This document shows, in pieces, positions 34,335-47,064 of a DNA stretch of 64,000 nucleotides. Both the position numbers and the translations under genes were made by a program. The stretch comes from Heterobasidion occidentale (taxonomy: Eukaryota; Basidiomycota; Agaricomycetes; Russulales; Bondarzewiaceae). Numbering within the stretch: position 1 is the stretch's first letter; every line of letters begins with the position of its first letter. The notes beneath the pieces are model-generated. The model made no database searches. It had not been told where the DNA came from and saw nothing but the letters and a program-made list of their open reading frames with translations. The stretch lies in NCBI GenBank assembly GCA_039111635.1, contig JBCAQO010000009.1, positions 744,001-808,000 of the forward strand, in the 5' to 3' direction.

Positions 34335-35030
34335 CTATCGTTGCACCGGAGTTGCAAATGGTATGAGAGGTTCAAAATCGAGCTCCTTGCGGCAACTTTT
34401 AATGGCACCTCCTGAAAAAATTCACGGTTGTTTATTCAAGCACTCTTCAAGTATCAGAGTTTTTTCGAGAACAGAAATTGAGTGCAGCAGTGAGGAGGCA
34501 ATGAATAATGGTTCTTAGGGCAGAAGTATCTGAGAGATGCTCAAGATCTCTCAGATCCTAGAGCTCAATTACAAAACTAGAAAAATTTGAATATGAAGAG
34601 GTATCACTGAAAGCATTCAGGTTATTTTTTCTGACTTTGAGGGCTCCACTGCTCTTCACCAAATTTCTTTCGACGGGCAGTGCCCGATGGCAGGCAGAGT
34701 GACAGGGAGTGTGTGATGCTTGGTCATTCTTTGAATCTCCGCATGGTAGGTCATTCCGCAGTGCGCGCCGTCGGAGTTCGAGTTTAAACGTGACGACGTG
34801 TGACCCGATCATCGGCAAGATTTGCAACTCCCAAGCTTTGCTCGTTTTCGGACACCCCTTCTCAATCATATCACAATAATTCTTTGAGTCTGCTCAAAAA
34901 TCTGAAAAAATAACAGGACACACTTTAAGAAGCTTCCGCAGGTACCATAAAAATTTGGAGCGGGAGAGAGCCAAACTCAAGATGCTACAAAGAAATCTTT
35001 TTTTCTTTTGCAACTCCGGTGCAACGATAG
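34335..35030. mobile_element. 696-bp TIR element (Tc1/mariner-like, non-autonomous)
   Basis: A perfect 24-bp terminal inverted repeat starts CTATCGTTGCACCGG at 34335-34358 and is complemented at 35007-35030. TA flanks both ends (34333-34334, 35031-35032), consistent with a TA target duplication. The inner half (TTTGCAACTCC) recurs once inside, at 34821-34831. The interior is AT-richer than the GC-rich DNA around it and has no transposase-like frame, so it would depend on an enzyme encoded elsewhere. Confidence 0.82.
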
Positions 35031-36368
35031 TATGCACGGACTGTGTTTAGATTTAGGCTCGGAGAGGCTAGAGAGCCAGAGCCATAGCCCTCAGAGCCTC
35101 CGACAAAACGCCGGCGCGGCGCTATAGCGGACCCTGTGCGTGCGAGGGGGCTGGCGTGCCTTGTATGCAGTCACTTATACATTCATTCATACATTTCGCT
35201 CTGGACGGGAGAGCGTCGCTGCTGCGCATCTGGTGTGTACGTGTTGGAACAGGCCCCGGTTGTTGCCTGGAGTGGCACCCGAGGCCCACGGTGGCCACGG
35301 TGGCCGCGCGCGCTGGCGTGCGGGTGGGCCGCCTCTGGGGGCACGGTAGTACGCGGGCGCGCGGGCGTCTGCGTGAGTCTTCTCCACAAAGCCCCGCCGT
35401 GCGGCCGCATTTGGATCCCCGGAATCGTGGAGCGGGGGCGGTGGCTCGCTCGTTGGCAGCTTCCCCCTGGACTCGGACGCGGGGGCCACCTGACTGCTCG
35501 GCGCTGCAGCGCTGAGAAGTCCGGCGGCCTGATGTGTACGGTAGACTCGAGCAACGAGCCCTCGCGTGAACGTGAACATGCAGCACTCCGCTGCCGATCG
35601 CATGTTGAGCGGCGAGGACGTGCCACCAACGGTGCGTACTCCTCCCCCGCAGGAGAGGCGCGTCAGGATCTTGTGTAAGTTTTCAGGGATTGTTGGATAT
35701 CGGATGCTTCTGCAGAAACGCGTAAATTATGTCTTGGCGTTCAAACGTTCAAGTCACCCTCACGCACGTATGTAGGCGGTTTGGAAGAATGCGTCTCGGA
35801 CGTCCTACGAACCTCAATGGAGAAACTGCGATCACGTGCCCCCAAAAACCCACGATCACTCGTGTCACGAAGCGACACAACGGACGGTCTATAATTCATA
35901 ACAAATACTTCGGCTTGACAAGAGAGCGAGCGTCAGATCTACACAACAGTACACAGGAATGTCCGTGCAGGTATGCAGAGGAGACGCTCGTTCAAGTCGC
36001 GCGGATCGAGAGCGAGGCGGAACGGGAAGGAGAGCAAATGTACAGAGCAAAGCATATGGCAGAGCATATGGTAAAGCACGAGGCAAGGCGAACAAGGGGG
36101 TGGGATGGATTAGAGGGCGATAGATAAAATGGGGCGGGGAGGTGAAGGGGAGGGACGAGATACAATAGTAGACCGGGACCGGGACCAAGAAGATACAAGA
36201 GTAAATGACGGAAGAAAACGTGCAACGCGCGAGCGAGCGCTCGAGCGCGACGTTTGGAGACTTACTTCTTTTTAAGACTACGAGAACACTTATGTAGGCT
36301 GACTTTTGGGAGAGGGACCGATGGGCAGGAGTGCAGCATGAGCGAGCGCAGAGTGGCAGGGGCGGCGC
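35031..36368. other. Gene-poor region, GC-rich then AT-richer
   Basis: A second GC-rich block (about 35.1-35.65 kb) lies right of the TIR element, followed by sequence that probably includes the 3' UTR of the gene starting at 37626. Open frames overlap on both strands without protein-like features. Confidence 0.5.
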
Positions 36369-37626
36369 TCAGTGCTGGTTCGAGCGCGTGTGCGAGCTGG
36401 TGTGACTGCTGTGCCCGTGCCCATCGTGGTGCGAGTGGCCTTGACGACCGTGGTGTCCGTCGGCGGGATAGGGCTGGCCGCTGGCGGAGGGGTAGCCTGA
36501 CTGGGGTTGACCGTGGCTCGGGTAGCCTGGTTGGCCGTGACCGGGATAACCCGCGGGCAGCGGCTGACCAGGGTAGCCTGACTGAGGTTGACCGGGGTAG
36601 ACTGCGGGCTGTGCGGGATTTTGGACGTGACTGTTTTGAGGCTGGCCTGGATATTGAGTGTGGCCGTGCCCGGTTTGAGAGGGGTGAGCATGACCGGGCT
36701 GAGAGGATTGGCCGTGGCCACCGTGCGAAGGATGACCGTGTTGTGGCTGCTGAGAAGGATAACCATGCTGAGAGGAATGACCGTGTTGGGAGGGGTATCC
36801 GGAGCCTTGACCGTTTTGACCGTGACTGTCCTCTGAACGACCAGGATGTCCCGAATACCTGTCTTGCGACTGCTGGCCTGCATAGTGCTGAGGCGTCGCA
36901 GGGTGCCCGGGCTGACTGCCATACCCGTACCCATGTCCGGAGGGCGTCTGGGGCTGGCCAGGGATCGGGACCGCCCCCGCGCGCGGGAGCGTCGGAGACT
37001 GCTGCTGGTAGGCTCCGCGGCGGTCTTGAGACAATTGTTGCGATCGCTCGTCCAAGTACTGTGCCTGCTGCTGCGCGTGTTCCATGCGTCGGATCTCCTC
37101 TGGCCCCGGGATGCCTCTGCCACGCGTCTGTACGTGGTACCAGTAGCTGGAAACTTGGCCAGGCTGAAAGAGAAACAGATATGGATGTCAAATTGAAGAA
37201 CGTGGTGGAGGACAGTAGAAGAGCATGAAGACTTACACGGAGCGATTCGTCAGAGACGTCTAGCAATGGGTGCCGACGTCAGCATCGAGCAACGGAAGGG
37301 GGGATGGAGAAAAAGTCGGGTGGCAAAGAGCAGGAAGTGCACTCGGGAACAAGCAAAGAAAGCAAAACGAAGGGGCAAACGACGACGAAGTACTCACGAG
37401 TCACCAAAGACTTGAATAACTCAATGTGCCCTCCGATGGGGTACGAGCAATGCGATCCCTTGTGGAATCGGATGCCAGTGGCCCATGCGTACGCGGTGGT
37501 GGGTGTGGGGTGATCTGGAAGGACCTCGGCCGGAGGGCCGCGGATGTTCGAGGTATCGATGAGCCGCGGCACGAACCCTGCCGGGAGATCCTGGTAGATT
37601 TCCTGGTTTTGGTAGCTCCTGGACAT
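36369..37626 (-). CDS. Unknown protein with Gln/Gly/His/Pro/Tyr-rich tail
   Basis: Three exons (37398-37626, 37237-37259, 36369-37163) give 348 residues starting [19 protein letters not shown]. The first ~125 residues look folded: [79 protein letters not shown] glutamine-rich helix follows ([19 protein letters not shown]). The last ~200 residues are near-repeats of GYPGQ/PSQHGH/SGHP type, rich in Gln, Gly, His, Pro and Tyr with almost no acids: prion-like composition expected to be disordered and prone to condensation. I recognise no family or enzymatic motif. An upstream TATATTG/TATAAA-like element on this strand near 37900 could be a TATA box. Confidence 0.78.
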
Positions 37627-39753
37627 TGTGGCTTTTGTTCGTCGCTCTCACGGTGATTCGGTTGTTGGATGGCGTCAACGGATAGAACAAAGAAACGGAA
37701 AACAACAACAAGAACGGATGAACAACGGAAAAGAAAGATAGTTGGAAGAGATGGAAATGAAGAAGTATGAAAGGACAGTAGAAGAAGGGCGAGTGGTTGT
37801 ATCGTGGTGGTTGCTGGAAAATAGAAATTCAATTAGCTGGCGAATGGATAATCGTGGTGATAAGAGAGTTGTAGACTGATGAAGAACGGAACGAACCGAG
37901 GGTTTATATTGAATTTTGGAATTGAGACCGTGGACATGAGCTCGCGTGCGCAAGGCCTGAGTATTGTTCTCGCAAGGACACGCCGATGCCGCAAGGCGTT
38001 GATTGAACGTTAATTACAAGGAAGCGAGGCGAGTGGCTGACGCGTCGAGGGTCCCGAAATCGTTCTTGCGCTTGTGGCACTGTCAAGCGAAAAGCCACCA
38101 CGCATGCTGGTCAAATTGCCACATTTCAGAAGGTCGCCTGAAACAGAAGTTTATCCTCGAGTAAAATAGGGGCAGGGGACGTAATAAGCAGATCAAAGGG
38201 TGTTGGAGGACTCTTCAGTCGGGGGCGGTGTTGATGGTTGAGGGAGAGTCGGTTCAGTAAGAGCTGGGCTGGAATGTGAAAGCTGACTCACCTATTGTTG
38301 AGGACATGGGCCGATCTAGGCTCGAGAAGTTGTTCGTCGCTTGTAGAGAGGGCACCCAGCTCATGAGCTGCATCGTAAACAATGATGACGAGTGTCAACA
38401 AACGAAGCTTGAAGTTGATGATGATGATGATGATGTTCTGAATCCGAAAATACCTTTGGAGACAATTCTGTCTTTTAAGGCTTGATAGTATGCATGGACT
38501 GAATATGTCGCGGAGAGATGATGTCGTGAGGGTGCAACACTTAGCTCGTCTTCGAAGAGTATATGCGCGAGTGGCGTCAAAGTAGCCAGGAGCCGGCCAT
38601 GATCTGACTTCGATCGCAGCCATGAGTCGATGAATCATTACCAGAGATGTCCGCTGGAGCTCGCATCCGTTGTCAGATGAGCCACTGAGATTGATCATAG
38701 ATATAGACGCATACAGGCGCAACCTAGGCACGCTTGATATCGTTTTGAACCTGGGGTGGCGCAGGGGAGATATCCGGAGTTCCAAATGAGGTGAGAAACC
38801 TTGAGAAACATACGCAAAGCACGTACCACATATGCAGTTATGTGGTGCATGCGAAGGGTTAAGACCTCACTATAAGGATCAAGAGTTCGCATGCAACAGG
38901 CCAGAGGCCTTGGGCCTTTCATCGATTGAGTGGGTCGACAGTGGATCGACCCCACCTCTTCACAGGCCAAAATTGTCATTGCCCGGAAGCAGATGTCGAC
39001 ATAGTCCATGCCAGTCGCGAGAGCTACCGCATCAAGATGCCGAACGGTGACAAAGGGAATCGAGAGGAGCCAAATGGTCTAAAAATGGCAACGGACGTCA
39101 TGAAAGCAAAAGGCCGTCGACGCTTAATGCTGTTTTTCGTACAGTTTGGATACACGCCTGCCTTGAGCGAACGCCGATCAACAAGTGCACCAACAGTTTC
39201 CCAGCCCATGTGATCGTTGATGCAGAGCACATGCAGAGCCTAATTGAAGCTTCGAAGGACTCTAATTCTGTAGCTGCCAGACTATAACGGATAACATTTG
39301 AGGAAGAGCTGGGCGCTGAGGCCGTATGACTGTTGAGGGTGTCCGTTGAAAAAATGGCGACAGGGTAGGGCGGAGAGGAGCGGGCAGGAGCATTGGAGGC
39401 TATTGGAGGAGATCGGGCACGATGCTGACGGTGCCGGCCTGTGCCGGCCTAACCGGGTCGGTCGTCGTCGGTGATGCCAGGTGATGCCGTCATGGCAGAC
39501 GGACTAGAACACACACTAAAACCAACACACCCCTCTCCTCTGCACTTTATCTATATCACCTCACCCCTCTCTCGACGCTCAACGACATTGACGACACGGC
39601 GACGACACTGTCAACGACCAGCAACGAAACAGTCCCCAGGAAAGGTCTCAGACCTTAGTGTGATCGACAAGGAGCTTGTCTCACCCGTGATTCCCTACTC
39701 CCCGATCTGAGCAGTCGTCTTCCATACGCACGAGTTGCCAGATATCGCCAATC
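37627..39753. other. 2.1-kb divergent intergenic region
   Basis: This separates two divergently transcribed genes and should hold both promoters. A short (GAT)n microsatellite lies at about 38418-38438. The last ~230 nt are pyrimidine/ACGAC-rich like a 5' leader. No coding frame is convincing. Confidence 0.55.
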
Positions 39754-42700
39754 ATGCAGGATACAAGGTCGCATCCCCCCGTAGAGGCGCGCCAGTCTAC
39801 ATTATCTGTGCGTAGCGAATGTCGTAGACGTGCGCGCGGTTTGATTGATTGAACATCACATATCTAGACAAAAACAAAGGCCGGCCAGTTCTTCGCAAAA
39901 AAACTGGCTACAGTTCGTGATCGGTTCACGTCCAGCAAAGCAAAAGACAGGCCAGTGGGGCCCTATCTCACGACGTCTATGATGGGCGCTAGCCCAAAAC
40001 CCTTCATGTCACAGCCTATGCTCTCTCTCTACCCACGCCCCTCTGTGGATAACGATGGCTCCTCAAGTTCTCAAGCAACCAGAGGAAGCATGGACACGGA
40101 CCCTTCTCGATTTACCAATCACATCCCGCAGAAGCTCAGACCGGATGCTTCTGCTCCCCACCTACCCAAACACAGGAAATCTCCGTCTGCCCCTCTACAG
40201 TCGACACCCATGTTCCACACATCCCGCACGCCAGCCCCTCAGATCATCGTCTCGGAAGTTGACGTTTCTGCGGGGGGACCCAAGATTCAATACGTTAACG
40301 AAGGGCGTAAGTTTCGTGAACACTGATTTTTATCGTGTACTTTGCTCATTTCATATGTTTGTCTGCGCAGAATTGGATTATGAAGGGCTTCCGCACGTCC
40401 TGACGCCAGGGTGGGCCCCGTCATTTGCCCTACCGACTCCACAGCAAACCCCTCCGAACGGTAATTTTCCACACACCACGACCTCTTCCGCTTATAGACC
40501 CATTGCCTCCGACACTCCCCGCGTTCTGACACCCGGATGGGCGCCATCTTTTTCCCAACCGACTACAGATCAACGCCTTTTCCCCAGTCAGTTCTCATCC
40601 ACCACGACCATACAGAGATATTCCCCACTGGATACTCCACGTGCACAGCCATCGCCTCACAGTCTGATTTCCGAGATTGATGAGGGAATCCGGAGACATG
40701 TGGATAGTGTCCAGTGGGCTCACACACAAGACGGCGGTACACACGGTACGTGCAGAACTAACACTTGTGTTACTTCGTATGCTCGCGTTCTGATCATTGT
40801 TCGACGTATCGCCGGGTATTTTCATGTCGTATTCAGATGGAACGACCGATAGTCGCGGGCTCACAGACTCTGGCGTCAGAACAGCCGACCCGTTCGGTAC
40901 GTCTTGAACTTCGCGCGTCGATTGTGCGCCATTGACGCGCCCATATCTGTTTTCACGGCCGCCCACGGTCTTCACGCGCTTTAGTGACAGGCGCCCGGGA
41001 GAAGAAAACTGATCATCGCTCTTCCTCTCGGCAACCTGAAGAGTCACGTGGATCCCACCCGGTTTCCTTTTCTCGAGCGTCCGTCATAGCTCAATTGGAC
41101 GTTTCGGAACTAGCGCACCGAATGTCTGCACCTGTGGCGGAGTTTTCGCCGGAAACGCCTACTCCACAGGTGCCTCATGCCTTGCCACATGAGGCCACCT
41201 CGATAGGCTCGAGTGCTAAATGTCGTGACACAAGACCACCGACTGATGCGTTGGATAATAATGCAGACACTGCGAGTTCTCTACGATTTCGCTCCTGAAG
41301 TGGTGAAGAAGTCGGATGAGCGTAAGCTGTCACGTCGTGTTTTTTTAAGTTTTCAACTCATTGACGTCTGCTCATGTAGAGGCTCCCAGCGCTTCCTCTA
41401 GTCCCCGCGTGTCGGCTGAGGACTCGAGTCTTTCCCAGAAGTCCGACTTGCTGACGGAGGAACCTGAAGAGGATGGCTCGTCCCAAATATCAGCCTTCCG
41501 CCCTCCCTCGCCCTTAGACTTCTCTGTTCTCACACGATCTTTCACCACACCCGCATCTCCGGCCTCCCCTCCCTCTGGTGCTCCGCAGCCGTCGGAGCTG
41601 TCGACCATTCGCTTCCCTCATCGACGATAAGACACAGATCCTCGACGACATCTCTCGCACAGATGTTCCTCATCTCAGTTCACTCCCTCGCTTCCAGATT
41701 CCAGGCGCACCGGCGCGTTTCTCTCCAGCGATCATTACTCGTCAACCGCCACACCCAATCTTCACGTTGCCACCCATTTCGCCTTCATCATCAAACGCGC
41801 CACAGCTCCCGCGTCCTCGACCGCAGTCGCTCCGGAGTATGCCATCATTGCTGATGGAAGGCGCGGACAAGCAGGAGGCGGACCACGAGAGTTTAGACGA
41901 TCTGGACGAGGAAGATGAGGACGGGACAGAAGAAGGTGGAGAGGATAGGGAAGATGGAAACAGCGATGACGAGGCAGAGGACGGTATGGATAGCACAAGG
42001 CCCTCGGTGTCATCGTCAGCGCCACACGCTAGTCTTGCGCTCCCGGACATCCAGACTTCGCGTCTTGACGCGTCTTTCCTGGACACCTACCTTCGCGGCG
42101 AAGATTCCGGTTCTTCAGGGACATCAGGTTCGGATGCGTCTCAGAACCAGTACCATACTGCTGACGACCGGACGCCCTCCACGTTTCGCCCCGCCGACTA
42201 CTTCTCATCGAAGGCTCCCGAGCGCAGTCCCATCCAGACTCCACGGGCAAACGAGCTCGGATTACTGCCTATATCGGGGCTTCCCCAGCCCAGGATCGTG
42301 CCGATGCCGATGCCTAATAGCCCGACCGCGCGTCCGCCACTGTACCACCATGCTTCGAAGAGCATGGTTGATATGACGCTCACAGCGAAAGAACGCTCGC
42401 CCGAGCTCAAGAAGCGCGAGTCCCGATCGATCGCCGCGGGCTTGGGCGTCGAATTGCCGTCATCGAAGCAGGCCTCGGGCCCGTCCCCTTCGACGATGCT
42501 TCCGCCCCAGGACAACCTGTTAGGGGCATCCCTGCGCCGCCAGCGGTCCATGCCCACCTTCACGCCCAGCTCCTCACCACCACCATACCCCGACTTTCCC
42601 CCACCGCGTCCGGACGCCCCGCCCATCATGCCACGAGACGAAGAGGGCCGCGAGCGGCTGCCGGCGTACTCGAACGATATTTATTTGCGCGCGATACTAC

Positions 42701-43784
42701 CACGAAAGATGGAGTTTTCGGCACCGGGAGTGCAGGCGCGCGATAGGAAGTGGCGGCGCACGCTGTGCGTGCTCGAGGGGACAGCGTTCCGCGTGTACAG
42801 GTGTCCGCCGGCGGCCGTGGGCGTGGGCGTCATCGGCGAATGGTGGGAGAAGACGGTGGGCGTGGGGGACATCGCGGAAGCACCAGCGACAGCGAGCGTG
42901 GCCAACGCGCAGAAAGCGCGAGAGAGGGAGCAGCTGGCGCAGAGCCTGGCGAAGGTCGACACTCCCAATGCGGCCGTGATAACTCCGACGGCGGCCCCTG
43001 AGGAGCCTCCACCGCCTGCAGAAGCAGCTCCTCCTCCTGTGCAGCAACAGCCCTTGCTGGTCGCTCTCGTTTGAACCTTCTCAGGCCTGGTGGTTCGAGC
43101 TCACCGACGAGATCGAGGTTCTCGAGTGACACCTCTCGAGATAGTTCGAGCTCGAGACGACCACTCTCAAACTCTAGATCCGGCTCACATGGCGCGACGC
43201 AGTCTCTCGGAGCTATCTCCTCTGGCGCGTCCTCGTCCGCTGTGACCCTCGAGTCCAGTTCTGCATCGACGTCGCAGTCCCGCTCGCGCTCGCGCGCACC
43301 TCGAGGTGCGCGCTCAGACTCTGCGGAGGTCCGCGGGCTGTGGCGGGAGGACCCGGGCGCGCCTCTGCCGTCTCCCAAAGATTTGATCAAGGAGTATCGG
43401 TTGTCAAATGCGGAGAGCGGGCTGGGGACGGACTACACCAAACGGAGAAATGTCATTCGAATACGGATGGAGGGGGAGCAATTCTTGTTGCAGGCTGCGG
43501 ATGTGGCCGGGGTCGTGGACTGGATCGAGGTGCGTTGTGGTCGGTTTTCATTTTTTCTCCATCTTTGGTTGACGGTGAGTGTCGACATTGCAATATCCAG
43601 GGGTTCCAGGCCGCCGCAAATATTGCGCTAGATCTGGATGAGAGGCCAATGCCAAAGGGACCAATGTTTCCAAGGTGCGTAATCTGCTCGTGAAATATGG
43701 ATCTTCGTAGACACTCAAATATCATCCGCAGGCGGCGAAGACGACGCGCACGGCGCGCTGAATCTTCTCAGCCCGAGACATCAT
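39754..43784 (+). CDS. PH-domain protein, disordered N-terminus, two frame breaks
   Basis: The start is [18 protein letters not shown] at 39754, then an intron and [20 protein letters not shown]. The N-terminal ~600 residues are Ser/Pro-rich with a repeated [10 protein letters not shown] motif (two copies). After an intron at the CAG near 41170 the protein reads [19 protein letters not shown]. The PH domain is split by an insert: [38 protein letters not shown] and [13 protein letters not shown], then [50 protein letters not shown], ending [17 protein letters not shown]. Fungal PH proteins of this form are expected at the plasma membrane or cell cortex. The frame breaks at ~41575 (one extra base) and ~43050 (one missing base by a C-run); no acceptable intron explains either. 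Confidence 0.8.
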
Positions 43785-46700
43785 AGTATGGGTGTGGTCG
43801 TCTATCTTCATGGACAGATTCCATTTTCCGATGCGATCTGGACTCTCCATTATCTTCTTATTCCATCTACACACAGGCCATTCTTATTACATCTCCAGTA
43901 AGGTGCTTTATATCTACCTTCCGTCTTCCTGCTTCTGAATTGCTACAGATTTGAAGTAATTAGCACTAAGTCTTCACCGCTGCGGCTTTTCCACGACTGT
44001 TGACAGTTGCGGCTGTTCTAAATTCTTGTAGTCTTTCGTGATCATCGATCATCATCACGGAGGTTGTACAACGGGACAGCATGTTGTATTAAATCCAGCA
44101 TCTCTGTAGTATAGTACTTGGCTGTTGGCCTGATAATATACTTCACTCCCCTTACTTGTTTGTGGGCGGCAGATCGGTGGGCACGATTCGGTCCGTCGGT
44201 CCGATTCTTCCGTTGTGCTCTGGTGTATCAGCTCAACTGAACGCCTCTTCTCAACTTTGCATTTTCCTTGTTTGACCTCTCCCTTCCTATCCGCGTATTT
44301 GAGCTACTCTGCGCAGGAGACCAATGTCTTTCTCACCAAGTCTATGACATCATACTCTGTTTTCGAATGCTTCCCTTTCTTCCTTTCGCCATCACTTGGC
44401 CCGCTCGAGTAACAACTCTTCGGGAGACGTTGACCCATGTCCTCTGGTCGTCTTCTTACCTGTGGCAAACCCTGGCACGACATTATCTCAGAGCACTACT
44501 CGCTCGAGTGCGAGCCCATCGTCAACATCATTTCCTAAGGGGCACCAAGTGGAAGTCAAATCCTCAACGAGGTCTCGGAAAGATCACGGAATCGACTTTC
44601 CTGCAGCGAATCGACCTAATACAACATCAACATCTCCTTTGACGCTGGAAGATTTAAAAAAATGGAGGGCAGTATTTCTCGCTGAGGCCAGTTTATCGCT
44701 CCAGCCCTCGTATCGACCTTCGCAAGTGACTACTGAGCGTGTCATAGAATGAATCAGCTTGGTGAGCCTTATACACTGTTATTGCTGCGCAATGGCGGTT
44801 GACGAAGCAATGTGGCGATGAAGCATACACTGGTTTGGTACGTAGATGCCTTCAGATTTGAATCTAAGAGGTCCATTTGTATGGATGAGGGACAAGTTTT
44901 ACTCGGGAAAGAAGACATCAAAGGAGGGCACAGTGACAACCGGACAGTAAACTCAACGCGGCACCAGCCCCACAGCAAATCCGAAGCTGTAATTCTTGCT
45001 CATGGCAGAGAAAAGTTGCGGGCACGGCGCCAACAACGGCCTCAGGCGCTCCGCACCAGTGAACCGCTTGTCTGGTAGTCCCATGTTTCTGTCAGACGAC
45101 TTCAAGCTGTAAAGCCACCTCTAGGGCGGCAAGACATGGTGAGTCTAGAGTAACTTCGTCATAAGATTACTTTGTTGGGCGGCCTCTTCTTGGAGTATAA
45201 CTACTCGTGGCTGTTGATCTTCAAAAATAAACAACATACGCACGAAGGGGACGGAGGTGAGTACTCTAGAATGTGAGATTTTCACTATTGGGAGTGCCAT
45301 TGCACATCGTTAACTGACACGAAGTGCGTCAGACAGTCAACTCTTAAAGAATGTGTTGTTTGGTTACAAGTACTTCCGAGCAGCAGAGCTTCCGTCAAGC
45401 ATGAAACTGCGGATGTCTTACAGCACCCTTTTGATAGCTGTTAATACAGAAGGGTTTGTCCACGGATCTTTCCTTGTCCTCACTTGTCTAAATGCTTTCG
45501 ATCTCTCGTAGGTAGGCCCTCAGCAGTCTATGAACCCATCGCGCTGTCTATATTTTGGAAGACCCTAAGTTGCGCAATAGTCAGTCGATCGTGAATTGTC
45601 CTATGGGAGATTCTGTTGACTACCTCGCATCCTGTATCCCATTTTCTGGTATACAGTCACCTACCGCCACCGTGAGTCAGCGAGCTGAGCGTCCGGAAGG
45701 CGAATCCGGCGAACGTGCGTTTTCCTCGCTCAAGCTTATAAACGTGATGACCGTGTTGTTAGCGGATGGCCTTTGGATGCTATAATCCACGTCAGTAACG
45801 TCAGGTCTCGCACAACACTGAGCATCTACCCTTTGGTACGTGGCGTCGCCAATTGCTCTTGCGAATCCTTCATATCGTTTGAAGTAGTGATCAATCGACT
45901 GGCTTCCCTCGAGGCTGCTGCGTGCGCAAAACATTGAGCTCATGCGCTCTACACTATAGATTGTTACAAGACGACTGTTTCTCTGTCAAGACCGCCGTCA
46001 AGTTGCTGTAAATTCACGTGCGCCACACCAACGCTCATTTGCATAAGTTCAATCTGTCTGAATCCTCTTCCATACGCGAGGCGCGTGCTCGCCCGTATGT
46101 ATGTGCAAACGTCCTCATGCTTGTGCTTCTTCGTCTAACATCTAATTTCATATCAGCATGCCGTTTCTAAGGAACTCTGTGACACTACCACTGCAAGGGA
46201 GATCACTGCCCGTCCATGTCAACCTTGTGTCCTTACTTTACCCTTGGAATTCACGTCCCTTGATGACCGTGTCGCTCGGCATACAATGACCGACTCCATG
46301 TCTGTAACCAGCCGTGGAAGTTCATTTTCAGGTTTTACTAATTGTTTGTCATGCCTGCGACAGCTTCACAGTTATGAAACAGAGATGGCATGGGTGAGCT
46401 CCAAAGGCGCAAATTTACGCCCACGTAAATTTGAAGCGGATCACCTTCTGCAGTTTGCGACATCTGGACCTACGGCCTTCATACGCCAGTGATATAAGAC
46501 GCCACAGGTTTCTAGAGTCACTGATATCTTGTACGTGAATTCATGCCGGAAGGATCTCGTCCATCTTCGGTGCCTGACCATCATGTGGGAAACCCTTCGT
46601 ATGCGGCTCGAGCGCGCGCTGTTTTGAGTGGTTTTTCGGGGGGAAAGAGCCTAGTTTCCAATCTGCATATGCACCTTTTTCCAAACCTAGGAACAGTCAG

Positions 46701-47064
46701 CACAGGTAGCCAAAGGTTTACCTTTCCTTCTTGTCTTCTTCCCTGCGCCCTAGAAGCGGTGGTGCATGTTGTCCTGCCCAAATTTATGAGCGTGGGTCGC
46801 GTCCCTCACCCCCCCGGGCGTCATGCATCGGCTCCGCATGTCTTGTCTCAACTGGCGTGATCACTTACCGAATGCTCATATAGGAACCTTGGGCCTTCAA
46901 ACACGCCGTGTCCTCTGGCGTATTACTCCATTCCGATGGCGCCAATGCACATGCCACTCCATGCAGCCCAAGTACTTGTGTTGCACGCCCATGTATAAAA
47001 GACCTACGTCCACGCCAGCTATGCCTCACTGATCCTTCCCTTCGTCCACATATCCAACCCTCCG
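43785..47064. other. 3.3-kb region without a confirmed gene
   Basis: The longest candidate is a plus-strand frame ending at 44752 (…LTLEDLKKWRAVFLAEAS… to TTERVIE) with no ATG in frame: a TGA separates it from an upstream ATG. It could be a gene fragment. The rest shows only short frames. The last ~70 nt form the promoter of the next gene. Confidence 0.5.
46994..47000 (+). promoter_or_regulatory. TATA box of first barrel-protein gene
   Basis: TATAAAA lies about 65 nt upstream of the start codon at 47065. The tandem paralogue also has TATAAA, at 48407. Confidence 0.65.
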
